Position numbers and translations under genes: made by a program | Shown: in pieces, positions 1 to 5,972 of the stretch | Layout of the letters: every line of letters begins with the position of its first letter | How positions within the stretch are numbered: the stretch's first letter is position 1 | The notes under the pieces: generated by a model | What the model saw: only the letters and a program-made list of their open reading frames with translations | Told to the model about the DNA's origin: nothing | Database searches by the model: none | Assembly: GCA_023451115.1 (NCBI GenBank) | Contig: JAEXFV010000138.1 | Span: 1-24,070, forward strand | DNA: 24,070 bases | Direction: 5' to 3' | From: Bacillota bacterium | GTDB lineage: Bacteria > Bacillota > Clostridia > Christensenellales > CAG-138

Positions 1-1
1 G

Positions 2-352
2 GCTCTGCTGGCGAATCTGGACAAGGATGCTCTGGACGCGTTGGTTGTTGACCGCAGCGCCACCACCGATAAGGCCGCTCTGCGCTTCTTGGATGCCGTG
101 ATGGAAGCCTACAACTTGGATCCCGCCAACTCTGGCAACATCCTGCGTCCTTCCTACTTCTCCACCGGTTCCTCCGCTAAGGACAGCAAGGAAGTTACCG
201 TCGAGATCCAGCCCTGGGAAGCTTACCTGAGCGTTCCCGACGTAGTGGTTGTGGATCCTCCGAAGACCGGCGATGCTTCCACCATGATCGGCTTTGTGAT
301 GATCATTGCTGCTCTGGCTGGCGTGGTTGTGTGCAAGAAGGTTCGTGCGTAA
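2..352 (+). CDS. C-terminal part of a sortase-anchored surface protein (5' end outside window)
   Basis: The reading frame is open from the left edge and ends at TAA 350-352, so only the last ~116 residues are visible. The final ~32 residues form a cell-wall sorting signal: a PPKTGD motif, a hydrophobic stretch (IGFVMIIAALAGVVV) and a basic tail (CKKVRA). This is the LPXTG-type layout, with PPKTG in place of LPXTG. In this class sortase cuts between T and G and links the protein to peptidoglycan, so the preceding part should be extracellular. The visible domain has no fold I recognise. Codons look biased towards GCT, TCC and GTT, unlike the GC-rich third positions of neighbouring genes, which may reflect high expression. 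A strong terminator follows at 389-420. The anchoring class is fairly sure; the function is unknown. Confidence 0.8.
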   Translation, partial: ALLANLDKDALDALVVDRSATTDKAALRFLDAVMEAYNLDPANSGNILRPSYFSTGSSAKDSKEVTVEIQPWEAYLSVPDVVVVDPPKTGDASTMIGFVMIIAALAGVVVCKKVRA

Positions 353-388
353 GGTACATTCGCACAAACGTACTGTTTAAAAGTCACA

Positions 389-420
389 AAAAGGAAGCCG
401 CTTTTATGCGGTTTCCTTTT
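389..420 (+). terminator. Rho-independent terminator of the surface protein gene
   Basis: A 13-bp stem (389-401 with 408-420, one G-U pair) closes a 6-nt loop (TTTTAT). The right arm ends in TTTT and is followed by GTGTTTG. It starts 37 bases after the stop codon of the upstream gene. Confidence 0.85.
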
Positions 421-460
421 GTGTTTGTAGTTTAATAGTAACAAAATTTTCCGGGAAGTA

Positions 461-489
461 TTGTAAAACTTACCACCATCTGTTATACT
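461..489 (+). promoter_or_regulatory. Sigma-A-type promoter of a short untranslated transcript
   Basis: TTGTAA (461-466) and TATACT (484-489) are separated by exactly 17 bases. Transcription should start near 495-497. No good ORF with a ribosome binding site follows before the terminator at 548-595, so the promoter appears to drive a short RNA or an attenuated leader. Confidence 0.6.
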
Positions 490-495
490 GAATAC

Positions 496-595
496 AACCC
501 CGAGTAAATGCAAATGAACTGCCACTCATCACAATTTCTTGGGGAAAGAGGCTGCCGCGCCCGACGAACCATCGGGCGCAGGCGCCTCTTTTTTT
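496..595 (+). ncRNA. Candidate ~100-nt structured RNA or attenuator leader
   Basis: The segment is bounded by a good promoter and an intrinsic terminator. Right at the predicted 5' end, CCCCGAG (498-504) can pair with CTTGGGG (538-544) through seven pairs, one of them G-U, enclosing a 33-nt loop. The terminator hairpin follows directly. There is no convincing coding potential. It could be an independent small RNA. It could also be a ligand-responsive leader of the permease gene at 751, although that gene seems to have its own promoter at 644-672. I could not match it to a riboswitch class I know. Existence as a transcript is inferred. Confidence 0.45.
548..595 (+). terminator. Intrinsic terminator ending the short RNA
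   Basis: The arms 548-564 and 572-588 pair as GAGGC/GCCTC at the base and GCGCCCGA/TCGGGCGC at the top, with a 4-nt internal mismatch between them. A run of seven T (589-595) follows. Confidence 0.8.
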
Positions 596-643
596 GCTGC
601 AAACCACATCCCCCGCCCGGTGAAAATTCCGGCAGTTTCCCGA

Positions 644-672
644 TTGCCTTTTGCCCGGCGATTTGCTAAAAT
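644..672 (+). promoter_or_regulatory. Probable promoter of the DMT permease gene
   Basis: TTGCCT (644-649) lies 17 bases from TAAAAT (667-672). The predicted start near 679 leaves a leader of ~70 nt before the ATG at 751. That leader contains an imperfect hairpin at 681-716, related to the intergenic repeat family described at 2179. Apart from this promoter and hairpin I see nothing between 596 and 750. Confidence 0.45.
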
Positions 673-750
673 AGGTTGGCCGCCTTCCCCCCAACTCCTA
701 AGGGTTCGGGGAAAGGCAAATAAAAAAGAACTGTGCAGGATATGTTGGCT

Positions 751-1638
751 ATGACAAACCAAACGTTAAGCCGCAGCAGCCGGCTGGGCCCTTTGTTTTT
801 GTTTCTCTCCGCGCTGTTTTGGAGCCTCAACGGCATTTTTACCAAAAGCGTAAGCTGGGGCAGCATGAGCCTGGCCTGCGTGCGCGGGGTGATGGCCCTT
901 TTGATCACCGCATTGGTGCTGCGGCGCGTGCGCTTTTCCCTCAACAGGGCAAAGGTGATGACGGCGATTTGCTATTTTGCCCAGGGCATTCTTTTTGTGG
1001 TGGCCAACAAGTTCACCACCGCTGCCAATGCCACGGTGCTGCAAAACACCTCGCCCCTTTACATCATTTTGCTCAACGCGCTCATCTTAAAAAAGCTCCC
1101 CACCAAGCGTGACGTGGTGACCTGCATTTGCCTGTTTGCAGGCGTATCCCTTGCTTTTGCAGGCAACATGCAGGGCGGCGGCATGCTGGGCAACATTTCC
1201 GCGCTGGTTTCCGCCCTGTTCTACGCGGGGGTGTTCTTCTTCAGCAAGCAGGAAGGGGCAAACCCGCTGGAATCCATCGTGTTGGGCAATGTGCTTTACC
1301 TGTTCCTGCTGCCCTTCCTGTTTTCCGACCCGGCGGTGGCCGCCTCCACCCCTTCCACTTGGGCGTTTGTGCTGTTTTTTGCCACGCTGTGCGGCGCTGT
1401 GGCCTGGCTCTGCTTCTCCAGAGGCATCCGCACCACCCCTGCTTTGCAGGCAAATTTCATCACCATGCTAGAGCCGATCATGTCCCCGTTATGGACGTTT
1501 CTGTTCTTGCGTGAGCAGATCAGCCCCCTGTCTTTGATCGGCTGTGGGGCGGTGCTGGCTACGCTCATCGTGTATAACGCCCTGGAGGTAAAAAAGCCTC
1601 TGCCTCCCCAGCCTGCCAAAGCGGTTTCCTCTGAATAG
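751..1638 (+). CDS. EamA/DMT-superfamily permease
   Basis: This is a 295-residue hydrophobic protein of the drug/metabolite transporter superfamily. About ten membrane segments form two EamA repeats. The first opens with LFLFLSALFWSLNGIFTK and the second begins around residue 145. The signature near the end of repeat 2 (LQANFITMLEPIMSPLWTFL, then LIGCGAVLATLIVY) is typical of EamA transporters. The substrate cannot be read from sequence; relatives export amino acids, metabolites or drugs. The frame also allows GTG at 733 and ATG at 742. I chose ATG 751 because AGGA at 737-740 is about 10 bases upstream and the alternatives have no usable site. A strong terminator follows at 1734-1780. The family is certain, the substrate unknown. 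Confidence 0.9.
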   Translation: MTNQTLSRSSRLGPLFLFLSALFWSLNGIFTKSVSWGSMSLACVRGVMALLITALVLRRVRFSLNRAKVMTAICYFAQGILFVVANKFTTAANATVLQNTSPLYIILLNALILKKLPTKRDVVTCICLFAGVSLAFAGNMQGGGMLGNISALVSALFYAGVFFFSKQEGANPLESIVLGNVLYLFLLPFLFSDPAVAASTPSTWAFVLFFATLCGAVAWLCFSRGIRTTPALQANFITMLEPIMSPLWTFLFLREQISPLSLIGCGAVLATLIVYNALEVKKPLPPQPAKAVSSE

Positions 1639-1660
1639 CATCAGGCCGGCAACTGCCACA

Positions 1661-1730
1661 TTGGTCAAAGCGAAATGCTTTCCCATTGCGCCTTATTGAA
1701 GTCCCCGAAACCCAAGAAATTTGGGGGGAG
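1661..1730 (+). repeat. Diverged single copy of the 70-bp two-hairpin repeat
   Basis: This copy carries the family landmarks: GGTCAAAGCGAAATGCTTT (first hairpin, partly decayed), then CCTTATTGAAGTCCCCGAAA and a closing TTTGGGG (second hairpin). It is in the same orientation as the copies at 2179-2318 and 10815-10947. It lies just after the permease stop codon and before a terminator whose loop holds another CCTTAAGGGG-like piece. Confidence 0.7.
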
Positions 1731-1733
1731 CGT

Positions 1734-1780
1734 AACGCCGTCCGCAAAACCTTAAGGGGTGAGAGGACGGCGTTGTTTTT
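1734..1780 (+). terminator. Intrinsic terminator after the DMT permease gene
   Basis: A perfect 10-bp stem, AACGCCGTCC (1734-1743) with GGACGGCGTT (1765-1774), is followed by GTTTTT. The loop is 21 nt long. Confidence 0.85.
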
Positions 1781-1841
1781 CCCTTCATTTTTTCAAAAAC
1801 TGCGGATTTGCCCCTCTTTCCTGCCCTGCTTCCCTTTTCCC

Positions 1842-1871
1842 GTCATAACCCGGCGTTGCCTCACATAAGCT
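1842..1871 (+). promoter_or_regulatory. Candidate sigma-E-like promoter of spoIIID
   Basis: GTCATAAC (1842-1849) resembles the sigma-E -35 element and CATAAGCT (1864-1871) resembles the -10 element CATACANT, with 14 bases between them. spoIIID is a sigma-E gene in Bacillus subtilis, which makes the match plausible. A 7-bp hairpin (AAGCTTT 1867-1873, AAAGCTT 1877-1883) overlaps the -10 element. CTTGTTC at 1881-1887 is one base from the complement of the SpoIIID half-site GGACAAG, which hints at autoregulation. All of this rests on consensus matching. Confidence 0.35.
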
Positions 1872-1905
1872 TTAGCAAAGCTTGTTCAGGGGGAGGACGC
1901 AAAGT

Positions 1906-2202
1906 ATGGCGCAGGGTTGGGGACGGCATGAAGCTGGCGCGCAAACCTATATTGAGGAACGGGTGCTGCAGGTGGCCGGCTATATCATAGAAAACGGCGC
2001 TACTGTGCGGGATGCGGCCAAAGTGTTTAAAATCAGCAAATCCACTGTACATAAAGACGTTTCCGAGCGGCTCCAGGGCATTGACCCGGGCCTGGCAAAA
2101 GAGGTACGCCAGGTGCTGGATTTCAACAAGGCTGAGCGGCATATTCGGGGCGGCCAGGCTACTTACCGAAAATATAAAGGTGGTCAAAGCGAAACGCTTT
2201 GA
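1906..2202 (+). CDS. spoIIID: Sporulation transcriptional regulator SpoIIID
   Basis: This 98-residue DNA-binding protein acts in the mother cell during sporulation, tuning the sigma-E regulon and the switch towards sigma-K. The helix-turn-helix is clear at about residues 33-57 (VRDAAKVFKISKSTVHKDV). The downstream family signature KAERHIRGGQAT is at about 75-86. ATG 1906 is preceded by GGAGG (1892-1896) at 9 bases. The N-terminus is about 11 residues longer than in B. subtilis SpoIIID, with no alternative start. The C-terminal basic region stops at KYK (residues 89-91). The last seven residues, GGQSETL, and the TGA are encoded by the first hairpin of the repeat at 2179, so the native tail has been replaced. 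The gene stands alone here, not beside mreB or spoIIQ. Identification is firm. Confidence 0.95.
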   Translation: MAQGWGRHEAGAQTYIEERVLQVAGYIIENGATVRDAAKVFKISKSTVHKDVSERLQGIDPGLAKEVRQVLDFNKAERHIRGGQATYRKYKGGQSETL

Positions 2203-2318
2203 CATTGCTCCTTACTGAAGTCCCCGAAGCCTCAGGGGTTCGGGGGAGGGTGGTCAAAGCGAAACGCTTTGACATTGCTCCTTGTTGAAGTCCCCGAAGC
2301 CTTAGGGGTTTATCCCCC
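2179..2318 (+). repeat. Tandem pair of 70-bp two-hairpin repeats
   Basis: Two copies start at 2179 and 2249, exactly 70 bases apart. Each has hairpin 1 (GTCAAAGCG-AAA-CGCTTTGAC, a perfect 9-bp stem), then a conserved linker (ATTGCTCCTT, then TGAAG). Hairpin 2 follows (CCCCGAA ... TTCGGGG), though its closing arm in copy 2 has become TTTATCCCC. Copy 1 begins inside the spoIIID reading frame. No ORF, transposase or target-site duplication is evident. Confidence 0.85.
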
Positions 2319-2341
2319 TTTTCCTTCGGCGTTTCTACAGG

Positions 2342-2374
2342 CAAACATCCACCGGCCAGGCCGGTGGATGTTTG
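2342..2374. terminator. Bidirectional terminator between spoIIID and the FakA-like gene
   Basis: A perfect 15-bp stem (2342-2356 with 2360-2374) closes a 3-nt loop. On the plus strand it is followed by TTTGCAAAAAC. It lies between two convergent genes ending at 2202 and 2411. The T-tract is weak on both strands. Confidence 0.65.
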
Positions 2375-2410
2375 TTTGCAAAAACTGTGCCGCAGTGGGG
2401 CGTAGGGCCG

Positions 2411-2662
2411 TTATCCTTGCAGCCCTGCTTCCTGACGCTGCATGTTCTCGATCACCACATCATAAATCTCCCCCAACGAGGCGCAGTATTCCAGCACTTT
2501 CCAGGGGGCGTTGGTATGGTAATGGATTTTAATCAGGGTTTCATCCCCCACAGCCAACAGGCAGTCCCCCGCAAAATGCTCCGTAATGTAAGCGTTGATG
2601 CGGTCTTCGGACAGGCCCTGGCCTTCAATGAGCAACTGGGTGTCGAACTTATATTCCAGCAT
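2411..2662 (-). CDS. Stand-alone FakA/YloV-like middle domain protein ('kinase to dihydroxyacetone kinase' type)
   Basis: This 83-residue protein matches the domain that follows the DhaL kinase domain in fatty acid kinase FakA/YloV. Diagnostic features are the IKIHYHTN motif (residues 44-51), then WKVLEYCASLGEI and VIENMQRQ, equivalent to VHVHTNDPGKVL...GEL...IENMREQ in FakA. There is no kinase domain and no DegV-like lipid-binding domain here, so it cannot act alone as a fatty acid kinase. It may be a regulatory or binding partner. The His pair of the FakA zinc site is kept (His47, His49), but the position of the FakA cysteine appears to be Asp7. ATG 2662 has GGAG just upstream on the minus strand. 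The frame stays open further upstream, but that sequence looks noncoding. It is the last gene of a minus-strand run with comF and recD2. Confidence 0.75.
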   Translation of the reverse strand: MLEYKFDTQLLIEGQGLSEDRINAYITEHFAGDCLLAVGDETLIKIHYHTNAPWKVLEYCASLGEIYDVVIENMQRQEAGLQG

Positions 2663-2822
2663 GGTATCTCTCCTTTTCCGTTTTGTTTTGGTTATGCCAA
2701 CAGCTTCTTCCTTGCCACAGTCCCTGAGGGAAGGGTGACAAACGGCAGGGATTGCGCCTTTGGTAAAATCCTCCCAAACCGGCTCTGGCCAAGGCATCGG
2801 CACAGCGCACTGTAAAGTGCCC

Positions 2823-3491
2823 TCAAAGTCCCCTGGGGGGCTGCGTGACGCAGGAGCAGCATGCATACACCTGCCCCGCCCCTGCCATGTGCAGCGCCTC
2901 AGCGCAGGCGCGCAGGGTGCTGCCGGTGGTGTACACATCGTCCACCAGCAAAATGTCTTTCCCTGCAACGCCGCTTGCAGCGCAAAAAGCGCCTTGCACG
3001 TTCTCAAAGCGGTTTTTCGCGGGGAGGGCTGTTTGGGTTTGGGTATCCCGGGTGCGAAACAGCAGCTCCTCCGCCACCAGCTGGGAAAGCCCCAGCCGCT
3101 CCCCAAGGGCGCGGGCAATGAGGGCGCTTTGGTTATAGCCCCGTTTTTTTTGCTTTTTGGGCCAGAGGGGCACGGGGATGATCCAATCAAACCGCCACGG
3201 CTCCGGCACTTCCATCAAGCCTGCCAACCGCTTTGCCACATAGCTTGCCCGGCCATACTTCAGGCGATGTACCGCCTCTTCCACGTGGCCCTGGTAAAGC
3301 GTTGCGGCGGCGACCCCTGCAATGCCAGGCGGGCAGGGCAAAGGCAAAGCCGGCCGTTGCAGCTCTTTGCGGCAGGATGCGCATATGCCCAACGCATCCA
3401 CCTGGGCTTCCACGTTGCATAAAAAGCAGGCCACGTCTTCAGGATACAGCCCGTTCAAAAAGCGGGCCAGCAAGCCCTCTATGGCGCCCAT
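2823..3491 (-). CDS. comF: ComF family phosphoribosyltransferase-like protein
   Basis: The protein has 222 residues, the usual ComF length. An N-terminal four-cysteine zinc finger (Cys22, Cys25, Cys37, Cys40) precedes a type I phosphoribosyltransferase fold. The KKRGYNQ motif is at about 115-121 and the PRPP-binding loop ILLVDDVYTTGST at about 180-192. ComF is linked to DNA uptake in competent bacteria and to handling of incoming single-stranded DNA. The position directly after recD2, a DNA repair helicase, fits a DNA-processing unit. The start ATG is one base after the stop of the 16-codon ORF at 3493-3543 (TAACATG), so translation is probably coupled; its own AGGGG site lies inside that ORF. 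Family assignment is firm; the exact biochemical role is not known for the family. Confidence 0.93.
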   Translation of the reverse strand: MGAIEGLLARFLNGLYPEDVACFLCNVEAQVDALGICASCRKELQRPALPLPCPPGIAGVAAATLYQGHVEEAVHRLKYGRASYVAKRLAGLMEVPEPWRFDWIIPVPLWPKKQKKRGYNQSALIARALGERLGLSQLVAEELLFRTRDTQTQTALPAKNRFENVQGAFCAASGVAGKDILLVDDVYTTGSTLRACAEALHMAGAGQVYACCSCVTQPPRGL

Positions 3492-3492
3492 G

Positions 3493-3543
3493 TTATTCCC
3501 CTGCCTTTCTACGGCGCAAGCAGGAAATCCTGCGCTGTTTCAT
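3493..3543 (-). CDS. Putative 16-residue leader peptide upstream of comF
   Basis: This 16-codon ORF encodes a strongly basic peptide, MKQRRISCLRRRKAGE. It has a good ribosome binding site (GGAGG, plus-strand 3549-3553) five bases before its ATG. Its TAA is separated by one base from the comF ATG. Within it, GCAGG (3520-3524) and CCTGC (3529-3533) can form a small hairpin. The arrangement suggests translational coupling or leader-mediated control of comF. It may not make a functional peptide. The evidence is the ribosome binding site and the spacing, not homology. Confidence 0.45.
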   Translation of the reverse strand: MKQRRISCLRRRKAGE

Positions 3544-3662
3544 GCCAGCCTCCACGTTTGTTAGGCTTATGCCAGGCTTTTTTGCAAATTTTATCCTGTG
3601 CCGTTTTATTCCGTGCTCCTTTGTCAAAACCGCCGCAGGCGTATGCTGCCAGGGATAACGCC

Positions 3663-5888
3663 CTATCGGATCACCTTTGCCATCTCCTGCAGCCGCACCC
3701 CCAGCGCGCTGTAACGGCGCTTGGTTTGCTGGTTGCCCACCATGGAAAGCACAGCATCCCATCTGCCCAGAATGTGCACCCGGTGCCGGGCGCGGGTAAT
3801 GGCGGTGTAAAGCAGGTTCCTTGTCATCAGCAGCGGGGGGCCGCTCACCAGGGGCAGCAGCACGATAGGGAACTCGCTGCCCTGGCTTTTGTGGATGGAG
3901 ATGCAATAGGCAAGCTCCAGCTCCTCCAGCTGCGCAAAATCGTATACTGCCAGGCGTTCGTCGTCAAACAGCACCTGGAGGGTGCGCTCCACCATATCCA
4001 TGCGAAAAATCGTGCCCAAATCCCCGTTAAACACCCCAGTGCCCGTTTCCACGGTTTTGGCTTTTGTCAGCCGGGTCCACTCCAGGCGGTAATTGTTTTT
4101 CACCTGCATCACCTTGTCCCCAAGGCGAAAAATGGTGTCGCCAAAGGCTCGCTCCGGCTTGTTGCGTCCGGGAGGATTGAGGGCGCTTTGCAGTTGCACG
4201 TTTAAATTTTTTACCCCCAAAGGCCCTTTTTTCATGGGGGCCAGCACCTGCACCTCCTGCAGTGGCTCCCGGGTGCCCAACAGGCCTGCCTCCTGCCCGC
4301 CGCAGAGGGCAAGCACCCTGGAAATCACATCTTCCATACCCGGGCAGGCCTCAAAGGTAAATTCTGAACCCGGCTGGGGCTGAGGCTCCTGGCCCTGGTT
4401 GATGCGATGGGCGTTTATGGCGATGCCGCCCCGCTCTGACTGGCGGAAAATCTCCGTAAGCCGGATCACCGGGATGACCCCGCTTGCGATAACGTCCCGC
4501 AGCACATTCCCCGCTCCCACAGGGGGCAGCTGGTCCGCATCCCCCACCATCACCAGGCGAGTGCCGGGGGGCAGCGCTTTGAGCAAGGCATGCATCAGGG
4601 GCACGTCCACCATGCTCATCTCGTCGACCACCACCATGTCAAAAAACAGGGGGTTGTCCTCATTGCGGGCAAATACCCCTTCCCCGCCGCCGCCATATTC
4701 CAGCAGCCGGTGGATGGTGCTGGCAGGATAACCCGTGGCCTCCTCCATGCGTTTTGCCGCCCGGCCGGTGGGGGCGCAAAGGGCAAAATCCAGCCCCAGG
4801 CGCATCAGCGCGTGGATGATAAAGCGCAAAATCGTGGTTTTCCCCGTGCCGGGGCCGCCGGTGATTACCATGGCCCCTTCCCCCAGGGCACAAAGCACCG
4901 CCTGTTTTTGCTGGGGAGCCAACGCCAGCCCCAGCTCCCGCTGCAAAAACTCCAGCTCCTCGTTCAAATTCAGCACTGCCGGATCCTCCGGCCGCACAGC
5001 CAGAGCCAGCAGCCGCCGGGCAGCGTCCTGCTCCAGGGCGTACAGGGCAGGCAAAAACACCATATCCATCTCCCCCAGCATCTGGTACACCAGATTGCCG
5101 GTGAGAATCAGCCCGTCCAGCGCCTCCTCAACAGGCTCAGGTTCCACCTGCAGTACGTCGCAGGCGATATGCAGCAGCTTTTCCCGGGGCAGGCAGGTAT
5201 GCCCCCCATCCTGCCGGGCCCACTGCAGCACGTACTTGATGCCCGCCTGAAGGCGGGAGCGGTCATACTGTTCCATGCCGGCCTTGCGGGCAATAGCATC
5301 CGCGGTTTTAAAGCCGATTCCTTCAACATCCTCGATGAGTTGATACGGATCCTCCTGCACCCGCAGCAGGCAGGCGTTGCCATAAATCTGGTACAGCTTC
5401 ACCGCCTGATTTACGCTGACCCCATACTCCTGCAAGCCCATCATCACATCCCGCATAGCGCGCTGCTGAAAAAAGGAAGCGGCAATGGAAGCGGCCTTGG
5501 ATTTGCCGATGCCCGGGATTTCCCGCAGCCGGTCCGGGGCATTTTCCAGCACCTCCAGAGTTTGCATGCCAAAGTGATGCACAATGCGCTTTGCCATTGC
5601 CTCCCCCACGCCCTTGATCAGCCCTGAACCCAGGTAGCTCTCCAACGCGCCCAGGCTGGCAGGGGCCAGCGCCCGGCAGGAAACCGCTTTAAATTGCAGA
5701 CCGTAGCTTTTGTGCTCCACCTGCTCGCCTTCAAACTCCACGCTCTCCCCCGGGGCGCAGGTAGGCAGCACCCCTACTACGGTGTGCTCTTCTCCGGTAG
5801 TTTGCTCCGCAATTTCCAGCACAGTCCAGCCGTTTTCCCGGTTGCGGAATATGATGTTTTTCACGACCCCGCTTAACGTTTGCGCCAC
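3663..5888 (-). CDS. recD2: RecD2-type ATP-dependent DNA helicase (YrrC family)
   Basis: This 741-residue protein is a 5'-3' superfamily 1B helicase of the RecD2/YrrC group, which acts in DNA repair without RecBC. The N-terminal OB-like domain (1-75) is followed by helix-hairpin-helix motifs (for example IPGIGKSKA at 124-132 and VEGIGFKTADAIA at 188-200), which mark RecD2 rather than RecD. Helicase motifs are Walker A GGPGTGKT (344-351), Walker B VVVDEMS (419-425), GDADQLPPVGAG (449-460), RLTEIFRQ (476-483), a C-terminal SIHKSQGSEF and LLYTAITRAR. All are intact. The start is GTG at 5888, with AGGAGG 7 bases upstream. It is followed by a 119-base gap and then the comF leader ORF, in the same direction. 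Confidence 0.96.
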   Translation of the reverse strand: MAQTLSGVVKNIIFRNRENGWTVLEIAEQTTGEEHTVVGVLPTCAPGESVEFEGEQVEHKSYGLQFKAVSCRALAPASLGALESYLGSGLIKGVGEAMAKRIVHHFGMQTLEVLENAPDRLREIPGIGKSKAASIAASFFQQRAMRDVMMGLQEYGVSVNQAVKLYQIYGNACLLRVQEDPYQLIEDVEGIGFKTADAIARKAGMEQYDRSRLQAGIKYVLQWARQDGGHTCLPREKLLHIACDVLQVEPEPVEEALDGLILTGNLVYQMLGEMDMVFLPALYALEQDAARRLLALAVRPEDPAVLNLNEELEFLQRELGLALAPQQKQAVLCALGEGAMVITGGPGTGKTTILRFIIHALMRLGLDFALCAPTGRAAKRMEEATGYPASTIHRLLEYGGGGEGVFARNEDNPLFFDMVVVDEMSMVDVPLMHALLKALPPGTRLVMVGDADQLPPVGAGNVLRDVIASGVIPVIRLTEIFRQSERGGIAINAHRINQGQEPQPQPGSEFTFEACPGMEDVISRVLALCGGQEAGLLGTREPLQEVQVLAPMKKGPLGVKNLNVQLQSALNPPGRNKPERAFGDTIFRLGDKVMQVKNNYRLEWTRLTKAKTVETGTGVFNGDLGTIFRMDMVERTLQVLFDDERLAVYDFAQLEELELAYCISIHKSQGSEFPIVLLPLVSGPPLLMTRNLLYTAITRARHRVHILGRWDAVLSMVGNQQTKRRYSALGVRLQEMAKVIR

Positions 5889-5941
5889 GCCTTCCCCTCC
5901 TGCACGTAAGACGCTATCCCTTTTTCCATCCGGTTGTAACC

Positions 5942-5963
5942 CCGCCCGGCAAAGCCGGCGCGG
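5942..5963 (-). other. GC-rich hairpin between the exporter gene and recD2
   Basis: Plus-strand CCGCCCGGC (5942-5950) pairs with GCCGGCGCGG (5954-5963) with one bulged base and a 3-nt loop. It lies just after the stop of the exporter gene (5973). On the minus strand no T-tract follows, so it is more likely a processing or attenuation hairpin than a full terminator. Confidence 0.35.
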
Positions 5964-5972
5964 CTTTTCGCG

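Noticed and set aside
496..595. Guanidine, preQ1 or 6S-type RNA identity for the short RNA
   Set aside because: I compared it from memory with short riboswitch consensus sequences and with the 6S layout. Conserved loops such as ACGR pairs are not present, so I leave it unclassified.
1661..2318. Remnant insertion sequence spanning two repeat loci around spoIIID
   Set aside because: The flanking repeats are in direct orientation and could suggest a composite element, but the enclosed gene is a core sporulation regulator and no transposase fragment is seen. The 10815 copies are elsewhere.
2411..3190. A single 259-codon frame that would fuse sequence over comF to the FakA-like domain
   Set aside because: The part above 2823 is comF in another frame and the part 2663-2822 looks noncoding. 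A strong ribosome binding site before ATG 2662 marks the real start.
4590..5627. A 345-codon open frame on the plus strand
   Set aside because: It lies antisense to recD2, whose helicase motifs are intact. The translation is a His/Gln/Leu-rich artefact of GC-rich third positions and has no ribosome binding site.
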